Below are positions 7,450 to 16,138 of a stretch of DNA of 64,000 nucleotides, piece after piece. The translations under genes and the position numbers were made by a program. How positions within the stretch are numbered: position 1 is the stretch's first letter; every line of letters begins with the position of its first letter. Source of the stretch: Bacillota bacterium (GTDB lineage: Bacteria; Bacillota; Clostridia; Christensenellales; Borkfalkiaceae); contig JAHZBZ010000001.1 of the NCBI GenBank assembly GCA_019423125.1, positions 84,406-148,405 on the forward strand. Direction: 5' to 3'. Under the pieces are notes generated by a model. The model was not told where the DNA came from and did no database searches. It worked only from the letters and a program-made list of their open reading frames with translations.

Positions 7450-10400
7450 ATGAAAAAAACAAAGCAGCCAATTATCGATGAAATAAAACAGGTTGAAAAG
7501 GAAATTATTGAACTGGATGAAGTGATTTCCCGTCCGCCCGACTATATGCCGACGACTCACGCCGAGGAACTGCGCAAGACGATTACAGACTATATCAGAC
7601 AAATAAGTGGCGCCATAGGCAAGCTGTTAAAGCTTAGCGGCGGCTACCTTTGCGTCAAGGGCGGGAGAGTATATTTCAAGGATGAAATTGCGCCCTTTGC
7701 TTGCGATCAGAAGGACGTCGATAAAGTGCTCGGCGAGCAGATCAAGCGCATTGACTATTGTATGTACTATATGGCGGGAAAGGGTGTCGAGATTCGGTAT
7801 ATGGCGGAACTGGGCAAGTCGCTCAATACATTGTATTCAATTTACGACAACGCCGATAAATTCAATAAAAAGCTGACGGCGGCGGAAAAGGCAAGGGCGC
7901 AGATGACCAAAAAGGAGGCTACAGCGCTCAAGGCTGAAAAGCAGGCAAAGATAGCCGCGCTCAAGACCGAAATGGGCAGGCTGGACGACGAGCTTGCAAA
8001 TATAAAGAGCAATTTTAATTTCGAGTCTCCTTCTATGCCGCAGGAATTCGGCGGCAGGTTCACAATGCCTCTCGGTCTTGATAAAAGCGGCGAAAACGCG
8101 TTGTCCTGGGATTCCGGCGTGCTGTATGTAGACGCATCGAACGAAAAGAATGCAAATATAAGCGCCTTTCTGAAGGCTATTATAATCAGGTTTTTATATT
8201 CCTTTCCCCAGGCTTCGGCGCAGATAATGTATTGTTGTTCAGGCTTGGATGACGAAAGCAATCTCTTTCTTACCGCGCTGATGAGCAGGGCCGGCAAGGA
8301 GTTTTTTTTCCGCGAGGGAAGGTATTACAGTACCGCCGCCGACAGCTATTCGGCTGCAAGCGCTTCAAAAATCATAGAACAGCTCTACAAGCTGTGCGCG
8401 GACGACAGAACGTATCTGTTGAGCGATTCGCTGGTAAGGAGCATATACGAATATAACAATAGCAATCCCGACAATATCCAGTCGCCCGTGCTCGCAATTT
8501 TGCGCGACTACCCTTACGGGTACGAAAACAGCAGGGAGCTCGATTACCTCTTCAAGAGCGGCGAACGCTACGGGATATATTTCGTCGTTGTAAAAAGCGG
8601 CGAAGAGAGGGGCTTTGCGGACGGAAAGGGCGCCGACTGCTCGCCGTATGCGGGCCTTTCCGTTGCGCTCGAAGGCGGCAAGCTCATCTGTGACGGCGAA
8701 AAGTATACGCCCGTATCAGTGAGCGATAAGCTCCTGCCCGAGCTTTTGGCACCCTTAAAGAAGATAAAGGACATGTCGCGCGGCACCGTTTCTTACGATG
8801 ACGTCGGCTTCGGCAAGGAAAAGCTTGAGGGATCCGCCGTCGGCAATGAAATTTCAATCCCCGTGGGCAAGGTGGGCAACAAAATTTATTCGCTCGATCT
8901 GGCGGTGACCAGCAACAGGGACAGCAAGCCCGTGTCGTATATGATAATCGGCCGGACGGGCTGCGGCAAGTCGTCCATCATCGACAGCCTGATAATTAAC
9001 GGCAGCATGAAGTATTCGCCCGACGATTTGACATTCTACCTCATCGACTTTAAAGACGGCGTATCCAGCGCGCCGTACATAGGCGCCGCCAGAATGCCGC
9101 ATATAAAACTCGTTGCACAAAAGAGCCGCCAGGAGGAGGCCGAGATTATATTAAAGACCGTACTTAAAGAGCGCGAGCGGCGCAATGACATGCTGTTCAA
9201 AAAGGTGGGTGTGAGCAATATCGTCGACTACAATAAATTGTGCGAAAAACACGGGCAGCCGCATTTGCCCAGAATAATAGTAATAATAGATGAATTCCAA
9301 GTCATGTTCAACGAGAGCTCCGAAGCGGGCGACAGCGGCCGCACGCAGCGCCTTGCCGAACACTGCAACAACATAGTAAAGCTCGGTCGCTCGGCGGGCA
9401 TTCACCTCATCGTAGCCTCGCAGAGCGTTACAAGCAAAATAATGACCTCCGTCGGCAATGAAATAAGCGGCAGATTCTGTTTTGAAGTTGCAGAACCTTC
9501 GATCGCGCGCGAGGTGTTCAGCGCCAGCAGGGAAAATGCCGATGCCGTGGTAAGGGAATATACGGGCCGTGTGGGTGTCGCCATGGTCAGCCCCGATTCG
9601 GGCGCCACCATACAGAAGGTGCGCGCGTCGTTCCACATGAACAAGATGAACGAATATGCTGCGAAGGTGCGCGAGCGCTGGAGCGGCTACCCCATAAATC
9701 CCACCGTCGTTGGCGACGAATCGCCCATGTATTTTGAAAATATGCCCGGTCGCGAATGTCTTTTTGACAATGCCGAGGCGGGCGCGCCCTTCGGCGTCAG
9801 CTACTACGACGGCCAGGTGGAGTATTTCCGCTTCGACAGAACCCAGCCCACGCTGGCAATCGTCGGCGACGACGAGTGTATTCAGACCGACCACCTCATT
9901 TCAGTGACTTTGCACGCGCTCAGGCGCGGCGCAAAGGTGCTCATGATAGACGAATCTATCTCGCGCTCGCTCGCCGCCGCCTTCGACGGCTGCCCGCAGA
10001 TAAAGCAATATACAAAAAAAGAGTACCTCGATATGCTCATGGAGGTCAAGGCCGAATTTGAGCGCAGGGCGGACGACATACGCGCCGAGCACGTGCCTTA
10101 TTTTGTCATCATCAACGGGTTAGATCATATCCCCGCTTACAAAAATAACTCCTCGGCAAGCAAATCGGCGCCGCTTGAAGTAAACGACGTCGGTGAGGAC
10201 GAAATGTTCGATATGTCGGGCTTCAGCCTCGACGCGATAATGAACGATTCGTCGTACGGCGGCGAAAAGATGACGGTCAGCGGCATGGACACGCTGCTTC
10301 TGCTTTTGCGCGACGCCTCCGACGCGGGCAACTTTTATATAGTATTTTCAGTATCGCCCAACGCCTTTCCCTCCAGGGGGTATTCCGACGACGTAAAGCT

Positions 10401-10605
10401 CAAGCTGTTCCACTATAAATTTGTAGAAAAAATGCAGAGCATTTCAAGCGCCTACAGGCACAAATCGATGGGCGCGGACTGTGGCATGAACATTTCGCTT
10501 TATTCCGAACAGGGCCAGATTTTTGAAAAGGTAAGGTTTTTCAGATATGGCGACGTAAGGAATTCCCGTAAACTGATAAAGGAGGTCTTAGACCATGAAA
10601 ATTAA
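7450..10605 (+). CDS. FtsK/SpoIIIE (EssC)-type ATPase
   Basis: A 1051-residue ATPase of the family that drives FtsK translocases and type VII secretion (EssC/EccC). The start is ATG 7450 behind GAGGTG; a GTG six bases earlier is the alternative. Residues 1-190 form a long charged coiled coil instead of the FHA domains and membrane helices of Staphylococcus EssC; no clear membrane segment is visible. The active ATPase domain has Walker A GRTGCGKSS (501-509) and Walker B IIVIIDEF (D614/E615). A second ATPase-like domain after about residue 795 is degenerate (GDDECIQTD in place of the P-loop, then VIINGLDH). At ~1050 residues it is shorter than EssC (~1480). Its stop overlaps the next gene by 11 bases. 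A motor for the small helical proteins that follow is the best inference. Confidence 0.8.
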   Translation: MKKTKQPIIDEIKQVEKEIIELDEVISRPPDYMPTTHAEELRKTITDYIRQISGAIGKLLKLSGGYLCVKGGRVYFKDEIAPFACDQKDVDKVLGEQIKRIDYCMYYMAGKGVEIRYMAELGKSLNTLYSIYDNADKFNKKLTAAEKARAQMTKKEATALKAEKQAKIAALKTEMGRLDDELANIKSNFNFESPSMPQEFGGRFTMPLGLDKSGENALSWDSGVLYVDASNEKNANISAFLKAIIIRFLYSFPQASAQIMYCCSGLDDESNLFLTALMSRAGKEFFFREGRYYSTAADSYSAASASKIIEQLYKLCADDRTYLLSDSLVRSIYEYNNSNPDNIQSPVLAILRDYPYGYENSRELDYLFKSGERYGIYFVVVKSGEERGFADGKGADCSPYAGLSVALEGGKLICDGEKYTPVSVSDKLLPELLAPLKKIKDMSRGTVSYDDVGFGKEKLEGSAVGNEISIPVGKVGNKIYSLDLAVTSNRDSKPVSYMIIGRTGCGKSSIIDSLIINGSMKYSPDDLTFYLIDFKDGVSSAPYIGAARMPHIKLVAQKSRQEEAEIILKTVLKERERRNDMLFKKVGVSNIVDYNKLCEKHGQPHLPRIIVIIDEFQVMFNESSEAGDSGRTQRLAEHCNNIVKLGRSAGIHLIVASQSVTSKIMTSVGNEISGRFCFEVAEPSIAREVFSASRENADAVVREYTGRVGVAMVSPDSGATIQKVRASFHMNKMNEYAAKVRERWSGYPINPTVVGDESPMYFENMPGRECLFDNAEAGAPFGVSYYDGQVEYFRFDRTQPTLAIVGDDECIQTDHLISVTLHALRRGAKVLMIDESISRSLAAAFDGCPQIKQYTKKEYLDMLMEVKAEFERRADDIRAEHVPYFVIINGLDHIPAYKNNSSASKSAPLEVNDVGEDEMFDMSGFSLDAIMNDSSYGGEKMTVSGMDTLLLLLRDASDAGNFYIVFSVSPNAFPSRGYSDDVKLKLFHYKFVEKMQSISSAYRHKSMGADCGMNISLYSEQGQIFEKVRFFRYGDVRNSRKLIKEVLDHEN

Positions 10606-10888
10606 CGGCAGCATAGAAGAATACGACGTGCGCAACCTTCAGGAGATATACTCCACGGCAGAATCGGTCTATAAAAAGTGCGTGTGGCTTAACCGCGGCG
10701 CCACCATGATGGAGCACAACATAACCGTGGCGGAGCGCGGGTTTACCTCTGAAAATATGGCCAGGGCCAAGGAGGTAATCAAAAAATATATAAGAATGCT
10801 CGAGGATGCGGGCGTTGAACTTAAAGAGCTTTCCGACTCGGCAAACGAATTTGCCGAAAAGCTGCGCAACGCCTGGCGGCCCTGGTAA
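10595..10888 (+). CDS. Small helical protein A (type VII-like operon)
   Basis: A 97-residue two-helix protein starting at an ATG behind AAAGGAGG, within the end of the ATPase gene. It is paralogous to the product of 11194: a HNITVAERGFTSENMARAKE stretch aligns with HNMNVAHKDFDTVNYDRAEQ, and the following helices match. Size, helical hairpin shape and proximity to an EssC-type ATPase fit WXG100/Esx-like proteins, although no W-x-G is present. Together with its neighbours it forms an A-B-A'-B' series, suggesting two heterodimers. Confidence 0.6.
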   Translation: MKINGSIEEYDVRNLQEIYSTAESVYKKCVWLNRGATMMEHNITVAERGFTSENMARAKEVIKKYIRMLEDAGVELKELSDSANEFAEKLRNAWRPW

Positions 10889-10930
10889 AAACACAGTAAA
10901 ATTACAGTAAGGAAATTAAGGAGATAAAAT

Positions 10931-11194
10931 ATGGCAGCAAACAGCGGCAAGGCCAACAGGCAGGTAGTGGTTAAACTTATCGGCGATATAAGAAATTTTG
11001 CCGACGTGGTAAAGCAGCTTTCGGACGCGATGATGAACGAGACCGAGCAGCTGGGCAACAGCTGGAACGACCCGCAGTACCGCAGGTTTGAAAGTTACAT
11101 GCGCGAGCTGACCGAGGGGCTTAAAAAAGAAACGCATACTCTTTACGATTGCGCAAATAAGATAGAAGAACGCGAAATAAAGGGGCTTAATTGA
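10931..11194 (+). CDS. WXG100-like protein B
   Basis: An 87-residue helix-turn-helix hairpin protein with W45-N-D at the mid-point turn (GNSWNDPQYRRF), the place where WXG100 proteins carry W-x-G. ATG follows AAGGAGATAAAAT. It lacks a signal peptide, as Esx proteins do. It resembles the product of 11488 at the WND turn. The stop shares one base with the next start (TGATG), so it is probably co-expressed and possibly paired with its neighbours as a secreted or structural heterodimer. Confidence 0.7.
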   Translation: MAANSGKANRQVVVKLIGDIRNFADVVKQLSDAMMNETEQLGNSWNDPQYRRFESYMRELTEGLKKETHTLYDCANKIEEREIKGLN

Positions 11195-11481
11195 TGGATT
11201 ATAACGATATATCGATAGTGCCTTCCGACGTGTATCACCATGCGGCCGCCATAGCAAAGTACGGCCGCGCGCTCGAAAAATACGCATATATGATGAAGCA
11301 CAACATGAATGTTGCCCACAAGGATTTTGACACTGTAAACTATGACCGCGCCGAGCAGGCAATGAAGGCGGTATTCAGGTACCTTGACAACGCAAACAGC
11401 GAATTCGACCGCGTTCGCATCTATCTCAGCGGGATTGACAGGCGCGCCAACGATTATCTCGATACAAAATACAGGGGGTAA
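11194..11481 (+). CDS. Small helical protein A' (paralog of the 10595 product)
   Basis: A 95-residue helical protein. ATG 11194 overlaps the previous stop; an upstream TTG codon is possible. MMKHNMNVAHKDFD aligns with MMEHNITVAERGFT of the first small protein, showing that the pair A/A' arose by duplication. No enzymatic motif. Probably a structural, chaperone or substrate component of the type VII-like apparatus. Confidence 0.6.
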   Translation: MDYNDISIVPSDVYHHAAAIAKYGRALEKYAYMMKHNMNVAHKDFDTVNYDRAEQAMKAVFRYLDNANSEFDRVRIYLSGIDRRANDYLDTKYRG

Positions 11482-11487
11482 AAGGCA

Positions 11488-11769
11488 GTGGCAATATCAA
11501 ACATGCTGGCGGGCAGCGCCGCTTCGCTCGAGGATGCCGCCCGCGACCTGTATTACTATATGGTGGGCGAAAGCAACGGCGGCGGGGCCTGGAACGACGA
11601 AGTCGGCTCTTCTTACGCAGAGTACGCGGCTTGCATTTTCAATCAGGTCAAAAATCTTTCTGACGACGGCGACAGCGTCAGGCGCATAGAGGGAAGCATA
11701 CATTCCTTCGACGAAAGAAAGGCCGCGGCCATGCTTGAAAATATCAAAAGGAGCGTAAACGGCATATGA
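11488..11769 (+). CDS. WXG100-like protein B'
   Basis: A 93-residue helical protein beginning at GTG behind AGGGGG; an internal ATG at 11503 is an alternative start. W35-N-D in GAWNDEVGSS marks the turn, as in protein B at 10931. The C-terminal helix is charged (ERKAAAMLENIKRS). The stop overlaps the next start as ATGA. It completes the A-B-A'-B' arrangement. Confidence 0.6.
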   Translation: MAISNMLAGSAASLEDAARDLYYYMVGESNGGGAWNDEVGSSYAEYAACIFNQVKNLSDDGDSVRRIEGSIHSFDERKAAAMLENIKRSVNGI

Positions 11770-12356
11770 GTGCAAAAGCCTATGCCTCGCTCGACTCGGT
11801 GAGGGTATTTTACGAAAAAAATCAAAACCTTATAACGTACATTTCTTCGTTCAAGGAAAGCGCGCTGTCCGTCTGCACACAGCTGGGCGAGGATTGTAAT
11901 CAGAAGTATAACAGCTACAAACAGCTCTTTTCCGAGGCGCAGCAGGCCGAAGCCTCTGCAAGCCGCAAACTGGCGTCGGCCAATTCTGAACTCGCCGCGG
12001 CGCGCGCCAGGCTGAGTTCGACGCCTAAAACTATAAAGCGCGAAGTTACCGATTCCAATGGCAACAAAAGCGTAAAGGAAGAGCACAACCTCGCTTACGA
12101 CAGCACCCTCGCCGCCGTCAGCCGCGCTTCTTCGCGCGTCGCCAACGCCAAAAACGCGCACGCCCGCGCAAAGGAGGCGTGCGCGCAGATGCAGGAATCG
12201 GTGAACAGCCTTTCTGCACTCGCAGGCAGGATCGCCGAATTAAAAAGCTCGCTTCTGTCGCGCGTCAACGGGCTGTACTTGATGGCCGAAGGCGCCGGCA
12301 ATAGCGTATTGCATACGATTTCGGCAATAAAATCATACATAGATTATAAATTTTAG
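11766..12356 (+). CDS. Coiled-coil protein of the type VII-like operon
   Basis: A 196-residue, almost entirely helical protein. Residues ~15-85 and ~115-165 are Ala-rich coiled coils, separated by a polar loop (KREVTDSNGNKSVKEEHN). It is longer than an Esx protein and lacks W-x-G. It could be an LXG-like helical hairpin substrate without toxin domain, or a scaffold. It is translationally coupled to the preceding WXG100-like gene (ATGA) and is the last tightly packed gene of the operon. Confidence 0.55.
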   Translation: MSAKAYASLDSVRVFYEKNQNLITYISSFKESALSVCTQLGEDCNQKYNSYKQLFSEAQQAEASASRKLASANSELAAARARLSSTPKTIKREVTDSNGNKSVKEEHNLAYDSTLAAVSRASSRVANAKNAHARAKEACAQMQESVNSLSALAGRIAELKSSLLSRVNGLYLMAEGAGNSVLHTISAIKSYIDYKF

Positions 12357-12411
12357 GCAGCAATTATAATGGTTGTGTTGTGCTAAAAAATAAGTAAAAA
12401 GGAGAAAAATA

Positions 12412-13369
12412 ATGGCTTTTAAATTTTGCCCCGAGTGTGGGTTTAAGTTTGATAAAGAATATAAATTTTGTCCTGAGTGCGGTTTTAAATTGGATGAAAA
12501 AACCGAAAAAATGCCTGAGCCACTGTTTGATTTTTCGGATGATACCGCAAAATACGCCGAAGAAAAGTTTGCTGGTTTTGATGAAATGCTTAAAAGGCAG
12601 AATGAGCCAAGCAAGGAAACTAAATCCGAACCAAATAGCGAGTCTGTTGAGAATAAGCGCAAAACGGCAAATGATATTCCGAAATCAAAGGAAGAGATTA
12701 AAAATGAAGCGCGACAGCTTAAACAAAATTATAGGCTTTCCCGCATTTCTGTGTCTACATTAAGGGAATTAATAAAATATGCCGATGAGGGTGATGCTGA
12801 ATGCCAATATTTAGTAGGTAGTTATTATGATAACAGAGGGAGTAGAAAAGATAATCCTGATAAAGCATTTTATTATTAAGGAAATTATAAAAATTTCCGC
12901 GGGAAATGTCCGCAGTCCCTTGAAATTTACGAGGGAATGTGTTAGAATGAATGCGTATAGTAAAGCAGCAAATCAAGGATATTATAAGGTCTTTAATTGT
13001 ATTGGCTTGTGCTATAATTACGGGCGTGGGGTTGAAAGCGATTATGCGGAAGCAGCTAAATGGTTTGATAAGGCTGCAGAAAAGTCTGTAGATCCAAGCG
13101 ATTGGGTATCCAGAGGCATTGCTTATATGTTAGGGCGCACAGAAAAGTGGAGTGCTGGCCACGAAATTCATAGAGATGAAGGGAAAATTTATTATTGGTT
13201 CAAAAAAGCCGCTGATAAAGGTGATGTCGATGGAATGTATCAGCTGGGTTGGTGTTACGATCATGGAATCGGTGTTGTTGTTAACAAGCAAGAAGCTTTA
13301 AAGTGGTATAAAAAAGCCGCAGAACTGGGAAATGCGGAGGCAATAGAGACTCTAAAAAAATTTAGGTGA
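12412..13369 (+). pseudogene. Zinc-ribbon / Sel1-repeat protein, frameshifted
   Basis: ATG 12412 follows AAAAAGGAG. The first frame encodes two CPECGFKF zinc ribbons (residues 4-30), a PEPLFDFSDDTAKYAEEKF linker, a charged region, and the start of Sel1-type repeats (ADEGDAECQYLVGSYY), then stops at 12877. The +1 frame resumes directly with further Sel1 repeats (GLCYNYGRGVESDYAEAAKW; LGWCYDHGIGVVVNKQEALKW) and ends at 13369. One extra base near 12880 explains the break. Sel1 repeats mediate protein contacts. The first ~60 residues are nearly the same as in the next gene, so a common N-terminal module carries different C-terminal domains. Confidence 0.65.
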
Positions 13370-13407
13370 GTAGTGATAAATTCTTAGAACAAATAAGGAG
13401 AAAAACG

Positions 13408-14109
13408 ATGGCATTTAAATTCTGTCCCGAATGTGGGTTTAAGTTTGACAAAGAATATAAATTCTGTCCCGAGTGCGGTTTTAAACTTGGTGAAGGAGCG
13501 GGGAAGGCGCCCGAGCCTTTATTCGACTTTTCGGATGATACCGCAAAATACGCCGACGAAAAATTTGTCGGGCTCGAGGAGCAGTTGCGTCGCCAGGAGC
13601 AAGCTGAAAGGGCGGCTGCAGAAAGAGCCGCCGCGAGACCAAAAAGCTATACGCCCATTACGGATGAAAACAAGCTGAGGCTGGAAGAGCTGACCTTTGT
13701 CAGTGACTTGAAGGATGCGGATTATGAAATGGCGTCGGCAATGGATAGCGAACAGAGGTACAAGGACGAAGATGAACTTGTTGAACAGTTCAACAAGTAC
13801 TTCAATGAATATAAAGAGTTGAGTACCGAAAACGGCATCGAGCTAAAAAGAAATGTCTCTCCCGAATATTTCGGGGCACACCAGAAGTGCAAACCCGTGC
13901 AGTTTTTGTTCAGAAAGAACGGTAATGATAAGCTGGCAGTTTTAATTGTTTCAAAAAATAATTATGGTCACCCTGCCGTGAGGAATATTTTAAAAAAATG
14001 CAGGGAAAAGGTAAAATGCATCGTTTTCTTCCTGTATATGCCAAACACAGAACATTATGTTATGAGAAGGGTGCTTGAAGAGCTGGGGCTAATCGACAGA
14101 GTATATTAA
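13408..14109 (+). CDS. Double zinc-ribbon protein with divergent C-terminal domain
   Basis: A 233-residue protein. The start at ATG 13408 is set by AAGGAGAAAAACG; an in-frame upstream ATG lies inside the previous gene. Two CPECGF zinc ribbons (residues 4-30) and the PEPLFDFSDDTAKYADEKF linker match the preceding gene at ~90% of positions. The C-terminal ~110 residues differ completely: an alpha/beta domain with LAVLIVSKNNYGHPAVRN and CIVFFLYMPN, loosely like a nuclease-fold protein but without motifs I can confirm. The swap of C-terminal domains on a constant N-terminus, next to a type VII-like operon, resembles effector or adaptor families. Function unknown. Confidence 0.6.
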   Translation: MAFKFCPECGFKFDKEYKFCPECGFKLGEGAGKAPEPLFDFSDDTAKYADEKFVGLEEQLRRQEQAERAAAERAAARPKSYTPITDENKLRLEELTFVSDLKDADYEMASAMDSEQRYKDEDELVEQFNKYFNEYKELSTENGIELKRNVSPEYFGAHQKCKPVQFLFRKNGNDKLAVLIVSKNNYGHPAVRNILKKCREKVKCIVFFLYMPNTEHYVMRRVLEELGLIDRVY

Positions 14110-14309
14110 TCTGCCGCCGATAAATTGGTTACTAATTGAATCTTACGGCGCAAATGCTTATGCGTCTGCGGCGGGTCCAGCGCCGATATAAAATGGCTTT
14201 GCAGACAGTTTTCGTGCGTACGACCTTGTAACGAAATCCTTCGTTGTTTAACTTTTTTGTGCCGTTTGATTATAAGGGGGCTTTATGCCTCCTTAATTTT
14301 ATATATTGT
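14110..14309 (+). other. Leader region of the reverse transcriptase gene
   Basis: About 200 bp with short GC-rich inverted repeats (GGCGC near 14153 and GCGCCG near 14181) and AAGGGGG before a two-codon-like ATG at 14284. It could hold a template or leader RNA for the reverse transcriptase, but I cannot draw a convincing retron msr-msd fold. Confidence 0.3.
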
Positions 14310-15512
14310 ATGGGGATACTGGATAATATTGACAAGCGCGAAACCTGGGAAGAGTTTTTGCAATATAAAACAGACGGCGGGCACCTTAGCAAGCGCGAAG
14401 AGGGTGAATTGCGCGCATTTATCCAAAGCGAGGGATATAAATCCGTCGCTGCGGCTATCCGCGCTAAAAAAGCTTTTCCCTATCCTGTTTTATATCAAAT
14501 AAACAAAACAAGCGCCAAAAAAAAGCGCAAGGTTTTTGTGTTTGGGACAGAGGAAAACTATGTTTTAAAGTTAATTGCCTATCTTCTAGGCAAATACGAT
14601 TATTTATTCAGCCGCAATCTTTATTCGTTCAGGCGCGATATTAGCGTTAAACGCGCGCTGGACGATATTTTAAAGCGTCGCGTCGAGGGGCTTTACTCAT
14701 ACAAAACTGATGTACATGATTATTTTAATTCAGCCGACACAAATACGGCTGTGGCGCTTTTGAAAGACGCACTGAAAGATGACGGCGAACTTGCCTGCTT
14801 TATCGAGGGTATTTTGCGTCAACCGCTGTGCCTTTCCGAAGGGTGCCTCATTTCGCAAAAAAAGGGAATCATGGCGGGCGTGCCTGTATCCGGTTTTCTT
14901 GCAAACTTATATTTAAGCGGATTGGATGAACTGTTTGAAAAAGAAGGCGCAATATATGCGCGCTATTCAGACGATATTATAGTGTTTGCCGAGACGCCTG
15001 AACGCATAGCGCATTACGAAAGAGTTATAAATGATTTTATTTCGGCGCGGGGGCTGGCGCTTAATCCGACCAAGCAATTTAAAACGTTGCCGGGGCAGGC
15101 GTGGGAGTTTCTTGGCTTTTCTGTGGAGGGGAGAACGGTAGATATTTCAAGCGTTTCACTCCAAAAAATAAAAGCTAAAATTAAAAGAAAGTCCAGGGCG
15201 CTTGCCAGATGGAAGGTGCGTAAGGGCGCGTCGGACGAGAGAGCAATTAAGGCGTTTATAAAGTTTTTAAACAGAAAGTTCTATGATAATCCCTTCCGCA
15301 ACGAAATAACGTGGACGCGTTGGTATTTTCCCACTATTACAACGGCACACAGTCTGAAAAAAATAGACGAATACGCAGTGCAGTGCATAAGGTATATTGC
15401 GACGGGCAGGCACAGCAAATCAAATTACAAATTAAGGTACTCAACCATTAAATCGTTTGGATATATCAATCTTGTTAACAGCTTTTATAAATTTAAAAAG
15501 AATCGGAAATAA
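14310..15512 (+). CDS. Unclassified reverse transcriptase
   Basis: A 400-residue reverse transcriptase. Visible motifs: YSYKTDVHDYFNS (first catalytic Asp), GIMAGVPVSGFLANLYL, the catalytic box Y219-S-D-D222 (YARYSDDIIVFA), and WEFLGF. A basic C-terminal thumb-like region follows (KIKRKSRALARWK; TWTRWYFPTITT; the end is rich in Lys and aromatics). There is no maturase HNH domain and no group II intron RNA that I can see, and the motif 4 sequence is not the GLPIGNLTSQ of diversity-generating elements. It is best called an orphan, possibly defence-associated, reverse transcriptase. It is the last gene of island 1 and runs in the same direction as the type VII-like operon. The start at MGILDN is chosen by protein shape; no good ribosome site is present. 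Confidence 0.8.
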   Translation: MGILDNIDKRETWEEFLQYKTDGGHLSKREEGELRAFIQSEGYKSVAAAIRAKKAFPYPVLYQINKTSAKKKRKVFVFGTEENYVLKLIAYLLGKYDYLFSRNLYSFRRDISVKRALDDILKRRVEGLYSYKTDVHDYFNSADTNTAVALLKDALKDDGELACFIEGILRQPLCLSEGCLISQKKGIMAGVPVSGFLANLYLSGLDELFEKEGAIYARYSDDIIVFAETPERIAHYERVINDFISARGLALNPTKQFKTLPGQAWEFLGFSVEGRTVDISSVSLQKIKAKIKRKSRALARWKVRKGASDERAIKAFIKFLNRKFYDNPFRNEITWTRWYFPTITTAHSLKKIDEYAVQCIRYIATGRHSKSNYKLRYSTIKSFGYINLVNSFYKFKKNRK

Positions 15513-15845
15513 AAGTGATTATCTTTAACACGTGTAGAATGGAAAGGAGTACGCATAAGTCAATAAAAAACTTATTTAATGGATTGATTTGAATATAATT
15601 GTAAAGGCTAGTGGAAGACAGAGCCTTCAATATCAACTAATAATTTAATTGAGGTCGGAATCGCTTGTTGTGCGTTTTGGCACACGTTTGGCACATGATT
15701 TGATTTTTCGCTGGAAATTAGGTAAAATCGGGCAAAAATAGACTAAAATCAGACATTTTTTTAACTTTTCAGTGGCTTCAAGTCCAACAAGCAGTAGTCA
15801 GAACAAATATATAGTGCAGTGCCTTTCATTAATGATACTCGTTGA
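15513..15845. other. Gene-free right flank of island 1
   Basis: AT-rich with no convincing gene. GGCACACGTTTGGCACATG is a short internal direct repeat. ATATATAGTG near 15808 recalls the palindrome arms beside att copy 1. Confidence 0.35.
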
Positions 15846-15864
15846 TTGGGGAAAATTGGGGAAA
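15846..15864 (+). repeat. Direct repeats TTGGGGAAA (right end of island 1)
   Basis: TTGGGGAAA at 15846-15854 and 15856-15864, followed by CTTTTTG, mirrors the pair at 1963/1975 inside the left end. These are likely integrase arm sites. Confidence 0.5.
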
Positions 15865-15946
15865 CTTTTTGAAGAAAAGCGCAAAAAACGGTGTTTTTAG
15901 GCTCAAAAACGGGCAAAAATAGCGTTTTTTCGAGAAGTCAATTTGC

Positions 15947-15991
15947 CTCTGACTCCGTCATTCGTTGGTTCGAATCCAGCTACCCCAGCCA
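15947..15991 (+). repeat. att copy 2: 3' end of tRNA-Gln(CTG)
   Basis: Identical over 45 bp to the copies at 1833 and 28475. Only the anticodon loop, 3' anticodon strand, T-arm and 3' acceptor with CCA are present. It marks the junction between island 1 (left) and island 2 (right). Read on the minus strand it gives the familiar AGVAGFEPTNDGVRG artefact peptide. Confidence 0.85.
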
Positions 15992-15994
15992 ATT

Positions 15995-16046
15995 TATGCA
16001 CGATTTTGTGAATAAACAGCACAAAATCGTGCATATTTTTTATTTT
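15995..16046 (+). terminator. Perfect hairpin terminator behind att copy 2
   Basis: TATGCACGATTTTGTG (15995-16010) pairs over 16 bp with CACAAAATCGTGCATA (16020-16035), followed by T6 and a T-rich tail. It can end a tRNA transcript, or the integrase transcript from the right. Confidence 0.75.
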
Positions 16047-16088
16047 TATACATTGTCCCATCGCCCGATTTTGGCTGAAAACCGGCGA

Positions 16089-16115
16089 TTGGGGAGAAAT
16101 TGGGGAGTAAAAGGG
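16089..16115 (+). repeat. Direct repeats TTGGGGAG (left end of island 2)
   Basis: TTGGGGAG at 16089 and 16100 with a third AAGGGGAG just after. The right end of island 2 carries GTGGGGTAG and GTGGGGAAG at 28384 and 28396. Probable arm-type sites for the neighbouring integrase. Confidence 0.45.
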
Positions 16116-16138
16116 GAGCAAAAAACGCCCGCCATAGG

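Noticed and set aside
14110..14309. Retron msr-msd
   Set aside because: No long inverted repeat with a priming guanosine could be drawn, and the RT motifs do not read like retron RTs.
12412..15512. Diversity-generating retroelement
   Set aside because: The repeated N-termini at 12412 and 13408 differ at silent sites of all kinds rather than at adenines, and the RT lacks the DGR motif-4 signature.
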